From NCBI GenBank assembly GCA_003671195.1, contig QWPJ01000170.1, forward strand, positions 1 through 38,756: DNA of 38,756 bases. The letters run 5' to 3'. This stretch comes from Planctomycetota bacterium (GTDB taxonomy: Bacteria; Planctomycetota; Planctomycetia; Pirellulales; Pirellulaceae). Position 1 is the first letter of the stretch. Each line of letters opens with the position of its first letter. Below are positions 1 to 7,628 of this stretch, one piece after another. Made by a program: the position numbers and the translations under genes. The notes beneath the pieces were generated by a model. That model was not told where the DNA came from. It made no database searches and was given only the letters and a program-made list of their open reading frames with translations.

Positions 1-457
1 ACCTCTTGGAACTCATGTTCAACCCAATCCGTCACCATTTGAGCCACCATCCATGCGATCGCTAAAAATGCTATCAATCGCACTTTATCGGTTCGATAGC
101 AAGATCAACTTGTGGGGTATAAAATGGCTTCCAGCCTGTCCTCTACTTCAAGACGTAGGTTCGGAGCTGCTCCTGGATGCCGTTCTTTTTCTGGTGAATC
201 CGGACAGGCTGGAAGCCTATCCCACGTGCCTTAGTTATCTATCCACGGCGATGACAGGGCACTCGACGCTCGATCCTTGCATTTTGCCGACGACAAAAAA
301 TCGGAGTTTCCTCGGATCGGTATTTACGCGGAGGAATCGTTTCGGGCAGAATGCCCCCGATTCGCTCTGGAAGGAACCAGCGAAACGCGCTGCTTTGCCA
401 TCGGATTTTGCAAATCCACCAAGCAGCGACAACCATCGAACGCAAGGAGTGCAAAAC
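1..457. other. Non-coding leader with one long inverted repeat
   Basis: One plus-strand frame is open from the left edge into the OmpH-like gene. Its translation here has no recognisable domain and crosses a palindromic repeat, so I read the stretch as non-coding. I could not place the 3' end of a preceding gene with confidence. A perfect 16-bp inverted repeat (126-141 with 202-217) is the only clear structure. The promoter of the downstream envelope cluster probably lies here, but no convincing -35/-10 pair stands out. Confidence 0.4.
126..217. repeat. REP-like inverted repeat, 16-bp arms
   Basis: The left arm GGCTTCCAGCCTGTCC (126-141) is the exact reverse complement of the right arm GGACAGGCTGGAAGCC (202-217), with a 60-bp spacer. 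The arms could form a long stem in DNA or RNA. From memory, this word resembles intergenic palindromes scattered through planctomycete genomes; this was not checked. It could be a REP/MITE-like element, or a transcript-level structure ahead of the ompH-lpxC-lpxA cluster. Confidence 0.6.
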
Positions 458-1165
458 GTGCTGTTCCGTATTAACAAGCTTTCTAATGTCCGCTTGGCCG
501 GGTTTGCTCTTGCGACCCTGGTTGCAAGTCCGACCGGTTTCGCCCAAGAGCCACAACCCAAAATGACACCCGTAGCGGTCGTCGACATGGAGCATGTGCT
601 CGACAACCACCCAACCTTCACCGCCCAAATGGAAGCGATGAAGGCCGAATTCCAAATGACGATGAAGGACTTCGAGGACCGTCGCAAAAAGATCTCCGAG
701 TCGATCCAACAGTTGCAATCCCAACTCAACTCGGACTCCCCGGAGTTCAAGCAGCGGGAAGAAGCGATCGTCAGCCAAGAGAGCAAGCTCCGCCTCGATG
801 CGAAAAACAAGCAAGAGGAATTCGATGAGCGTCAAGCGAGGCTCATGCTCGATACTTACAACCAGATCGTCTCGGGTGTGACCCTTGCGGCTCGGTACTA
901 CAAATTCGACTTGGTCGTGCGATACAACCGCAAGCAGACCACCCAGATGAATCCCAAGAAGCCCCAGTCGGTCCTCTACGGTGCCGATCGCGAAGTGATC
1001 TACTTCAATCCAGAAAACGACTTGACCGAGCCGGTCATCGGAATTCTCAAGCGAGACATTCCTGCTGCCGCTACGGCGGTCAATCCTGCTGCTCCAGCGA
1101 CGAACAATCCTGGTGGCAAGACACCGCTTTTGGCCAACCCACCCGGTGGCCCGATTCGCAAGTAA
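458..1165 (+). CDS. OmpH/Skp-family periplasmic chaperone
   Basis: A 235-residue secreted protein, probably a Skp/OmpH chaperone that holds unfolded outer-membrane proteins in the periplasm. I chose the GTG at 458 because AAGGAG (444-449) sits 8 bases upstream and because it gives a clean signal peptide: a basic start, a hydrophobic stretch, then a cleavage region ending in GFAQ. The mature part opens with a short beta segment (VAVVDMEHVL) typical of the family. A long charged helical region rich in K, E and Q follows, as expected for the coiled-coil tentacles, with the usual tyrosine-containing segment after it. The C-terminus is Ala/Pro-rich and low-complexity, longer than in E. coli Skp. 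lpxC follows after 26 bases and lpxA after that, the classical OmpH-lipid A gene neighbourhood, which supports an outer-membrane role. Translation could start further upstream, since that frame stays open, but nothing supports it. Confidence 0.82.
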   Translation: MLFRINKLSNVRLAGFALATLVASPTGFAQEPQPKMTPVAVVDMEHVLDNHPTFTAQMEAMKAEFQMTMKDFEDRRKKISESIQQLQSQLNSDSPEFKQREEAIVSQESKLRLDAKNKQEEFDERQARLMLDTYNQIVSGVTLAARYYKFDLVVRYNRKQTTQMNPKKPQSVLYGADREVIYFNPENDLTEPVIGILKRDIPAAATAVNPAAPATNNPGGKTPLLANPPGGPIRK

Positions 1166-1191
1166 ACCGCCGATCGCCTATTCGATAGAAA

Positions 1192-2088
1192 ATGGATTTT
1201 CTGACGAAGATGATGCAGGGACCCCTTCAAAGAACGATCGCGCATGTGGCTCATGTCAACGGGCGCGGCTACTGGACCGGAAAGAACGTCTCTTTGACGT
1301 TCCTACCGGCCGAGCCTGACACGGGAATCGTGTTCCGCCGCATGGACCTGGTCGATCAACCGATGATCCCGGCCTTGGCCGCCCATCGCACCGATGCGCC
1401 GTTGCGTACCAAGTTGGTCTATCGCGACGCGAGCGTCGAGATGGTCGAACATGTCATGGCGGCTCTCTACGGGATGGGGATCGATAACTGCATCATCGAA
1501 TGCGATGGAGCCGAAATGCCCGGTATGGACGGCAGTGCTTATGCGATGGCCCTGGCGATCCACCAAGCGGGACGCTTCACGAGCGATCGACCGGCCAAAC
1601 TCTGTCGGATCGAAAAACCAATCCGGATTGGGAACGCTGAGGCTTATGTCGAAGCCAGTCCCTCGAGTTGCCCGGGCCTGACCTTGGTCTACCACCTCGA
1701 CTACGGACCCGAGAGCCCAATCCCCTCGACCTCGACAAGCTGCTTGCTGAGTCCAGAGGAGTTCCTCTGGTCGATCGCACCGGCTAGGACCTTCCTGACT
1801 CAGAGCGATGCGGTCAAGCTTCAAGACAGCGGACTTGCAAAGCACGTGACGCACCGCGACTTGGTGATCTTTGGTCCCAGCGGACCGATCGACAATCAAT
1901 TGCGATTTCCCGACGAATGCTCCCGGCACAAACTCCTCGACCTGATCGGTGATTTGGCGCTGTGCGGACACTGGATCGATGGGAGTGTTTTTGCCTACCG
2001 CAGCGGCCATAACCTCAATGGACGACTAGCCGAACAGATCCCAATTCACAGCAGCGTGACCAACGACGCGCTGACCAAAGCAGCTTAG
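1192..2088 (+). CDS. lpxC: UDP-3-O-acyl-N-acetylglucosamine deacetylase (LpxC)
   Basis: A zinc-dependent deacetylase that catalyses the committed step of lipid A synthesis in the cytoplasm. The zinc ligands are visible as H87 in EHVMAALYG and as H246 and D250 in HKLLDLIGD. The catalytic histidine is H273 in SGHNLNG. All four sit 8 residues later than the E. coli residues H79, H238, D242 and H265. The segment EMPGMDGSA matches the conserved EIPIMDGSA region. The constant offset suggests the true start may be the ATG at 1210 or 1213 rather than 1192; no good ribosome-binding site separates them. Length (298 residues) is normal for the family, and there is no fused FabZ domain as found in some Bacteroidetes and Chlorobi. 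It lies between the OmpH-like gene and lpxA, consistent with one transcription unit. Confidence 0.95.
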   Translation: MDFLTKMMQGPLQRTIAHVAHVNGRGYWTGKNVSLTFLPAEPDTGIVFRRMDLVDQPMIPALAAHRTDAPLRTKLVYRDASVEMVEHVMAALYGMGIDNCIIECDGAEMPGMDGSAYAMALAIHQAGRFTSDRPAKLCRIEKPIRIGNAEAYVEASPSSCPGLTLVYHLDYGPESPIPSTSTSCLLSPEEFLWSIAPARTFLTQSDAVKLQDSGLAKHVTHRDLVIFGPSGPIDNQLRFPDECSRHKLLDLIGDLALCGHWIDGSVFAYRSGHNLNGRLAEQIPIHSSVTNDALTKAA

Positions 2089-2156
2089 GTTTTCCCCAAC
2101 AACATACAACGCATCCGTGCGAGCAACTGTCGAACGATAGAAAGCGGACCCAGGAC

Positions 2157-2966
2157 ATGTCAACGATCATCGCTCATACCGCCGTGGTGGACCCCCGAGC
2201 TGAATTGGATGAAGACGTTCGAATCGGACATCATTGCATGATCGGTCCCAACGTGCGGATCGGCCGTGGAACACGCTTGGAAAACGGTGTGACCATCGTC
2301 GGCAACACCTCCATCGGACGCGATAACCGCTTCTTTACCGGCTGTGTCATCGGCGGAGAGCCTCAGGACCTTTCCTACCAAGGATCCCCGACGCAGGTCG
2401 TCATCGGCGACTGCAACGTTTTTCGGGAATGCACCACCGTCAATCGAGGAACCGAAAAGGACCAAGGGGTCACCTCGATCGGCAGCCAATGCTATTTTAT
2501 GGCTACCTCCCATATCGCGCACGACTGCGTGATCGAAGACCGCGTGATCACTGCCAACAACGTCATGCTCGGTGGTCACGTTCGAGTCGAACATGATGCG
2601 ACTCTCAGCGGCGGGGTCGCTGTCCACCACTTCGCATCGATCGGTTGCTACAGCTTTGTCAGCGGCCTCTCGCGAGTCCTTCAAGATGTTCCGCCCTACA
2701 TGCTGGCCGAAGGTTTCCCGGCAAGGCCTCGCTGCGTGAATGTTGTGGCTTTGAAGCGAAAGAACTTTACCACAGGTGCGATCCGAGCCATCGGCGAAGC
2801 CCACAAGCTTTTGTATCGGTCCAAGGTCGGTATCAAGCACGCCAGAGAAATCCTCCAAGGGGATGGAATCCTCACTCCTGAACTCGAAACCCTCTTTGAA
2901 TTCATCGAGAATTCCTCCGAAGGCCGCCACGGTCGAGGTCGAGATCGCCGAGCCGCAGCCGCTTGA
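2157..2966 (+). CDS. lpxA: Acyl-ACP--UDP-N-acetylglucosamine O-acyltransferase (LpxA)
   Basis: The first enzyme of lipid A synthesis, moving a hydroxyacyl chain from acyl carrier protein to the 3-position of UDP-GlcNAc (or the 3-amino analogue). The N-terminal two thirds is a left-handed beta-helix built from imperfect hexapeptides (for example VRIGHH, VRIGRG, TSIGRD). The catalytic histidine is H122 in SHIAHDC, equivalent to E. coli H125. A helical C-terminal domain follows from about residue 195 (RKNFTTGAIRAIGEAHKLLYRS), close to the E. coli pattern. At 269 residues it has near-standard length. It follows lpxC by 68 bases and is followed after 49 bases by a Gfo/Idh oxidoreductase. In some bacteria such an oxidoreductase (GnnA) supplies UDP-GlcNAc3N to LpxA, so the acceptor here is open. 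Confidence 0.95.
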   Translation: MSTIIAHTAVVDPRAELDEDVRIGHHCMIGPNVRIGRGTRLENGVTIVGNTSIGRDNRFFTGCVIGGEPQDLSYQGSPTQVVIGDCNVFRECTTVNRGTEKDQGVTSIGSQCYFMATSHIAHDCVIEDRVITANNVMLGGHVRVEHDATLSGGVAVHHFASIGCYSFVSGLSRVLQDVPPYMLAEGFPARPRCVNVVALKRKNFTTGAIRAIGEAHKLLYRSKVGIKHAREILQGDGILTPELETLFEFIENSSEGRHGRGRDRRAAAA

Positions 2967-3015
2967 TCGATCCGTGAATTCCCGAGGTTCAATCTCCCAC
3001 CCAATCCAAGCGAAC

Positions 3016-4059
3016 ATGGACCTCCACACTTCGACGAAACCCAAACTCGCCGTCATCGGCGCAGGTCATCTTGGACGAATCCACGCCAAACTTCTTGCCG
3101 CTCGCCCCGACTGCACCCTTGTCGGCGTATGCGATCCGATCGCTTCGTCCCGCGAATGGGTCGAGCAGAATCTACAGGTCGCTAGTTTCAGCGATTTCTC
3201 CGAGCTGGTCGACCAAGTCGATGCGATCGTCCTGGCGACCCCGACCGAACACCACCACCGGGTCGGCAAATGGGCTCTCGAACGAGGCATCCATACCTTC
3301 ATCGAAAAACCCATCGCCAATCGCGTCGATCAAGCCCGAGAACTGCATCGCTGCGCCACCAAGAACCAAGCGATCCTACAAGTCGGGCACGTCGAACGCT
3401 TCAATCCCGTCTGGGAGTCGATGCTCGCACGGATTCAACCTTCGAGCGTACACTACATCGAAAGCCGTCGCGAGGGTGTCTACACCGGACGCTCTACCGA
3501 TATCGGAATTGTCTTGGACCTCATGATCCACGACCTGGATTTGATCCTGAGTCTGATCGATTCGCCAGTTACGAATATTCGCGCAAGTGGACGTCGCGTT
3601 TTGGGCCAGCACGAGGACCTAGCCGTCGCCGATTTGGAGTTTCAAAACGGTGCTAGAGCCCATTTGCGAGCCTCGCGGATCAGTTCCGCCGCGGCCCGTA
3701 CAATGGAAATCCAAGCCGATTCCGAATGGTACGATTTGGATTTTGCGACCAACTCTTGGACCGCGACCCGCGCGTCGGCAGCCGTCGACTGCGGTGATCT
3801 TCAAGCAGACCGGCTGGATCCCTCCGAGCGAGCCAAAGTCAAGGACGAACTCTTTGGACGCTGGCTCGACCGCATGGAGATCACGCCTCAGGCCGGCAAT
3901 GCCATCGCAGCCGAACACAAGGACTTTTTGACCGCAATCCGGACCGGATCCCAACCGAGGGTCAATGGACTGGCCGCGATCAAATCGCTTGAGGTCGCAT
4001 GCGAAATCACCGAACAGATCGCGCAAAGATCCTTGCGAGTGGTCCGCCGAGCCGCCTAA
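3016..4059 (+). CDS. Gfo/Idh/MocA-family NAD(P)-dependent oxidoreductase
   Basis: A 347-residue sugar-type dehydrogenase. The Rossmann motif GAGHLGRIHAKLL lies near the N-terminus. The family motif EKP (FIEKPIANR) is in its usual place near residue 100, and HDLDLILSL (residues about 174-182) matches the catalytic-histidine region of the family. I placed the start at ATG 3016; the frame is open upstream into lpxA, but residues before this ATG resemble nothing in the family. Directly following lpxC and lpxA, it may act on a UDP-GlcNAc-type precursor of lipid A. GnnA, which oxidises the 3-hydroxyl of UDP-GlcNAc, belongs to this family, but no GnnB-like aminotransferase is next to it here. The exact substrate is therefore inference. 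The gene ends 16 bases before the end of a convergent gene. Confidence 0.85.
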   Translation: MDLHTSTKPKLAVIGAGHLGRIHAKLLAARPDCTLVGVCDPIASSREWVEQNLQVASFSDFSELVDQVDAIVLATPTEHHHRVGKWALERGIHTFIEKPIANRVDQARELHRCATKNQAILQVGHVERFNPVWESMLARIQPSSVHYIESRREGVYTGRSTDIGIVLDLMIHDLDLILSLIDSPVTNIRASGRRVLGQHEDLAVADLEFQNGARAHLRASRISSAAARTMEIQADSEWYDLDFATNSWTATRASAAVDCGDLQADRLDPSERAKVKDELFGRWLDRMEITPQAGNAIAAEHKDFLTAIRTGSQPRVNGLAAIKSLEVACEITEQIAQRSLRVVRRAA

Positions 4060-4075
4060 AGACTCGGCCCGCTTG

Positions 4076-5518
4076 CTAGAACTTGAACTCTAGTCCCGCG
4101 TCAAATCCATGGAACAAAAGCGACGCGTCCGAGCTTGTCGAGAGCCCAAGCGTATCGGCTAACGGACTAGGCGCCTGATCGTCGACGGTCGCAACTCCCG
4201 TCAGCAGCATCCAACGATAGCCGCCGTAAAGACCAGCCCAACTCCGCAATTGATAACGGGCTCGCAGGTGCAATCCCAACGACGCCGCAAGCGATAGATC
4301 CTTGTCCTGTACCGAAGCATCGCGGCCATTGCCGTCGCTTGCCTGATTGCGAGCATCTGCGAAATTCGCGTACAACCCACCATCGATCGCACCACCCAAC
4401 GCCATCCTTTGGCTCATCGGGCGCCATAGCTCCATGCCGCTTGCGATTCCGACGAGCAAGTTGCCTGCATCCAATTCGTAGCGGCCCTCACTACCAGAGG
4501 AGGCGAGGGACCTGAGGCGATACTGCTCGCTGTAGTCGATCACTCGCATTCCTAGCGTGCTATTCCCGATATCGTCGGTCAACCACCGCCTCGCGAGTCC
4601 ATACTGACGATACTCGGCCGAATGATGCTGCTGGTGCAAATCCGCATTCTGGAAAGGGACCAACCACTGAGGATCCAACGAGCTGAGCGACGAACTGACC
4701 GGCCCGGTCGACTCGTTGGCACGGTTCCAATGGAGCGACCCTAAGTAACTGAATTCATAGCAATCCATAGGGTTGGTCAGATAGCCGACCGAAATTTCGC
4801 TCGCTAGGTCCGAGCCGAAGGTGCCCAACGGACCGGCTTGGGAATACGACATGCTTTCGTCGCCAGGACGCCGCATACCGATCGAAGCATAGCGTCCAAC
4901 CCACCGAGGACCGGTCCAACGCTGGGTTTCCAAGGGGCGATCGACGGCTTGGTACGTTTGGGGAAGTGGCGTTTGTGGAGCAAAAAGGCCTTGAGTGGAA
5001 GCTGCAACTTCCGGGGCAGGAACCATCGAAGGTATGCTCAAGGGAGCTTCAGCGGCTTGTGGGTGCGGTGCGGCTTGTGGGTGCGGCGGCAATCGCATCG
5101 AACGCGGCGCATCGGGCTTGGGCGTTGTCGCTTCCGTGGGCAACGTCGAGGTCGGCAGACCTGGAAACGGCGATGAGGGGGGCGGAAACCCTGCGGACTG
5201 GAACCCTGCAGATGGAAACCCCGCAGACGGAGAAGCTGCGGACGGGGGTGTGGCAGATGGGGGTGTGGCAGATGGGGGTGTGGGCAAGCTTCCGTTGGGT
5301 CGAGGCTTGGCCCCGACGAAGCCTCCTCCTACGGGGGCGATGCCAGCGGCCAAGTTGGCCTCTTCCATCAACCTCAGGTAGTCCTTGGAGGTCATGGCAT
5401 TGGGTTCAGGCGAGGTGGGAGTTTGGCCCCAGAGGTCTGCAGTGGTTCCGAGGAGCACTGCCGAGACCATCAGCGTACGGGTTGCCATCGATTCGAGACG
5501 ATTTCGATTGATCAGCAC
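4076..5518 (-). CDS. Secreted Pro/Ser-rich protein with outer-membrane beta-barrel-like C-terminus
   Basis: About 480 residues. I chose the GTG at 5518 because GGGAG lies 5 bases upstream; the ATG at 5488 also leaves a signal sequence (VSAVLLGTTADLWGQ). After the signal comes a low-complexity linker: repeats of PSATP and SAGF (DNA about 5180-5278), then PHPQAA twice. From the RWVGRYASIGMRRPG region on, the sequence alternates hydrophobic and polar residues with many aromatics, and it ends in LEFKF. A terminal aromatic of this kind is typical of outer-membrane barrels. It resembles the planctomycete BBP7-type barrel proteins, but I cannot confirm that family by eye. Three 12-bp direct repeats (5551-5586) lie between it and the upstream gene. 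That gene, which carries a CpaC-like module, is transcribed in the same direction and ends 71 bases before this start, so the two are probably co-expressed. Confidence 0.68.
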   Translation of the reverse strand: MLINRNRLESMATRTLMVSAVLLGTTADLWGQTPTSPEPNAMTSKDYLRLMEEANLAAGIAPVGGGFVGAKPRPNGSLPTPPSATPPSATPPSAASPSAGFPSAGFQSAGFPPPSSPFPGLPTSTLPTEATTPKPDAPRSMRLPPHPQAAPHPQAAEAPLSIPSMVPAPEVAASTQGLFAPQTPLPQTYQAVDRPLETQRWTGPRWVGRYASIGMRRPGDESMSYSQAGPLGTFGSDLASEISVGYLTNPMDCYEFSYLGSLHWNRANESTGPVSSSLSSLDPQWLVPFQNADLHQQHHSAEYRQYGLARRWLTDDIGNSTLGMRVIDYSEQYRLRSLASSGSEGRYELDAGNLLVGIASGMELWRPMSQRMALGGAIDGGLYANFADARNQASDGNGRDASVQDKDLSLAASLGLHLRARYQLRSWAGLYGGYRWMLLTGVATVDDQAPSPLADTLGLSTSSDASLLFHGFDAGLEFKF

Positions 5519-5550
5519 GGCAACTCCCAAGTCCCCCTCCCAAATCATCT

Positions 5551-5586
5551 GCCAAAGCAACTGTCAAAGTAACTGTCAAAGCAGAG
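5551..5586. repeat. Three 12-bp direct repeats
   Basis: Units gccaaagcaact, gtcaaagtaact and gtcaaagcagag follow each other without gaps in the short spacer between the two minus-strand secreted-protein genes. Their role is unknown; a slippage-generated repeat is the simplest reading. Confidence 0.6.
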
Positions 5587-5589
5587 CCT

Positions 5590-7275
5590 CTATCGAACCT
5601 CGACTTGGTCGACCACAGGCACTAGGACCATTTTCCGGATCGCTTCGAGCACCTTCTTGGCCTGTTGATTGCTCTGGGCAAAGCCGGTGACGATCAAGCT
5701 TCCTTCGTCCGAGGGTTGTACTGTGATTTCGGCGGTCGGTGCAAGATGACTTACGATCGCCTGCATTTGATCGAGGTTGACGCTAGCGGACTTGCCGCGA
5801 GCCCATGGCCTCTCGACCACCACCTTCATGTGCAGTGGTTTTTGATGCTTGCCCATGTTCGCTTCGATGATCGTCTGGCCGGGTTGGTCCGCCACGATGA
5901 ACAAACGATTGCCATTGCAAACCACTTGGCAAACCGAGCTGTCGACGACATGCAGGCGGGAGATCGGTCCTGGAACCTGAACCGCCCGAATCGCCTGAGT
6001 CTCGAGCATCACCGACTCGGCAGCTTCGCTATCGATGAGCTTGGACAAAGGTCCCGAGGTGATCAAGACCTCATCGCCCGGTTGGCTAAGGACACCATCC
6101 ATCATGGCCTTGTCGCTGCTGGGTTTCGTTGAGCGAGCCAGCTTCGAGATCGCTTCGATCTCTTCGGAGGTCGCATCGATCCTAGGCAATGGAACGATCG
6201 AAGACGCAGCGCTCACCGGACCGATCGCTCGCTTCGCAGACAAGGCTGGATTCGCCAGAGTCAAAACATCGACCTCGGGATTGAGCGTTTGAACTGCATT
6301 CGATGCGGCCGACTCATCGCTTCGATTCATTTCGTCGAGCTTAGGTGCCTCGAATTTCGGTGCCTCGGTCTCAGGTATCTCAAGCTCAGGAGCCTCGAGC
6401 TCAGGTACTTCGAGCTCAGGTACTTCGAGCTCAGGTGCTTCGAGCTCAGGTGCTTGAAGCTCAGGTGCTTGAAGCTCAGGAGGCAAACCCAGCGTTGGAA
6501 TATCCAACGGCGTAACAGGCACGATACCCATGGCGGGCAGTTCGACCATCTGCGGTTGGGATTCGAGGATCGTTTGAACCGTTTCGGCGACGGCTTCGAC
6601 GCGTACAGGAATTTCGATACCCGTTTCAGCAAATGGGCTGCTGGCGCTCGGTAGAGCCGGGAGTGCTAGGATGCGTTCCTGGTTAAAGTTCACCTTGACG
6701 GGTGTTTCGGCCGTGATGTCACCCGAGCGCGTGACCTTGAGGTTTGCAGCGTTGGTGCTCGGGGACTCCAAGGCGACCCCTTGGCTGGGCACTTGGCTGA
6801 TCGAGCTTGCGCTGAGTCGGACTTTGGCTCCGATGCTGCGCGAGGTTTCCAATTCGGTCGGCAACGAAACGTTCGGTAAACTCGGTAGGTTCGGAACGGT
6901 CGGTAGATTCGAGGTGATTGAGCTCGCTTCGGGCTGGTGGATTTTGATCGAGGGGACTTTGACCAAGCTAGGCTCCTTGGCTTGGTCCGTCGCGATGGCG
7001 TTGACGACCCCACCTGCCTGTGGGCTTGCAGATGGGTTTGGAGATTCCTGAGCCGAAGCGAGGCTTACTGCCTGTGCGGGTTTTCGTGGCGAGATGCCGA
7101 TGGCTCGCCAAGGTCCAGCGCTTTTCCAAGCTTTCGGCGGCATTGGCCGGAGATTGTCTTGTGCCGAGGTCCGTCCAGCATGGATGCAAACGGCACTTGC
7201 AATTCCTCCGAAGAGGGTGGCTTGCCGAAGTACACGGCGAACCCAAGCACGGCCAGTCATTTGATTCGATTTCAT
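5590..7275 (-). CDS. Secreted protein with CpaC-like pilus/secretin N-terminal module, no secretin pore
   Basis: A 561-residue exported protein with a signal peptide (basic RRVLRQ, hydrophobic stretch, TSAQ cleavage region near residue 39). Most of the chain is low-complexity and Pro-, Ser- and Glu-rich. It includes ten PEL-type pentapeptides at residues 266-315 (PELQA, PELEA, PELEV, PETEA, PKFEA). The folded part is at the C-terminus. Residues about 425-488 resemble the N-terminal domain of CpaC/RcpA pilus secretins (ISRLHVVDSSVCQVVCNGNR then ADQPGQTIIEA). Residues about 500-561 resemble a small BON/N0-like ring-building domain (ITVQPSDEGSLIVTGFAQ). The secretin pore domain that should follow is missing, and the gene ends there without an obvious frameshift. 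With the barrel-like protein downstream it may form an envelope complex, but this is inference. Confidence 0.72.
   Translation of the reverse strand: MKSNQMTGRAWVRRVLRQATLFGGIASAVCIHAGRTSAQDNLRPMPPKAWKSAGPWRAIGISPRKPAQAVSLASAQESPNPSASPQAGGVVNAIATDQAKEPSLVKVPSIKIHQPEASSITSNLPTVPNLPSLPNVSLPTELETSRSIGAKVRLSASSISQVPSQGVALESPSTNAANLKVTRSGDITAETPVKVNFNQERILALPALPSASSPFAETGIEIPVRVEAVAETVQTILESQPQMVELPAMGIVPVTPLDIPTLGLPPELQAPELQAPELEAPELEVPELEVPELEAPELEIPETEAPKFEAPKLDEMNRSDESAASNAVQTLNPEVDVLTLANPALSAKRAIGPVSAASSIVPLPRIDATSEEIEAISKLARSTKPSSDKAMMDGVLSQPGDEVLITSGPLSKLIDSEAAESVMLETQAIRAVQVPGPISRLHVVDSSVCQVVCNGNRLFIVADQPGQTIIEANMGKHQKPLHMKVVVERPWARGKSASVNLDQMQAIVSHLAPTAEITVQPSDEGSLIVTGFAQSNQQAKKVLEAIRKMVLVPVVDQVEVR
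6337..6480 (-). repeat. 15-bp in-frame repeats encoding PELxx pentapeptides
   Basis: Units close to AGCTCAGGTGCTTGA (plus-strand view) repeat about ten times inside the CpaC-like gene and encode PELQA, PELEA or PELEV. They give an acidic, proline-spaced rod-like linker. Copy number may vary between strains. Confidence 0.8.
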
Positions 7276-7628
7276 CTTAAGCCCCGCGAAAACAGCTTGA
7301 GTTCAGCTAGCAAAACTCGATTCAATTCGGGCCGATCGAGCGATCCGTTTCGGTCCCTTATTCGGGATGTATCGGATTGCGGGTTGGTAAAGTTTAGGGG
7401 TTTTGCCGAAAGTCCAGGTTATGACGATTCTTCGAGTTCGGCCATAAACTCGAGGTGGCATGGCGGCCGCCGCACAGGCAACAAAACCCCCTAAATAATT
7501 GCCGCTTCTGGATTTGCGCGTTTGTGCTGGCTCGCTTTGGTATTCATAATTGCCCTAGGCAAACCGGGACCCTGGCAAGACAATTACCGAGAATCTTTAG
7601 GTCGACTTCCGCAACGAGCAGACTCCCC
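7276..7628. other. Divergent intergenic region with two inverted repeats
   Basis: This 353-bp gap separates the minus-strand CpaC-like gene from yidC, so it should hold promoters for both directions. Visible structure is TAGGGGTTTTG (7395-7405) facing CAAAACCCCCTA (7482-7493), a near-perfect inverted pair with one extra C, and a tighter palindrome TCGAGTT/AACTCGA (7432-7438 and 7447-7453) with an 8-bp loop. I see no convincing sigma70-type -35/-10 pair. Confidence 0.4.

Noticed and set aside
53..457. Upstream extension of the OmpH-like reading frame to ATG 53
   Set aside because: The extra 135 residues resemble no domain, cross the palindromic repeat and would bury the signal peptide. AAGGAG in front of GTG 458 marks a better start.
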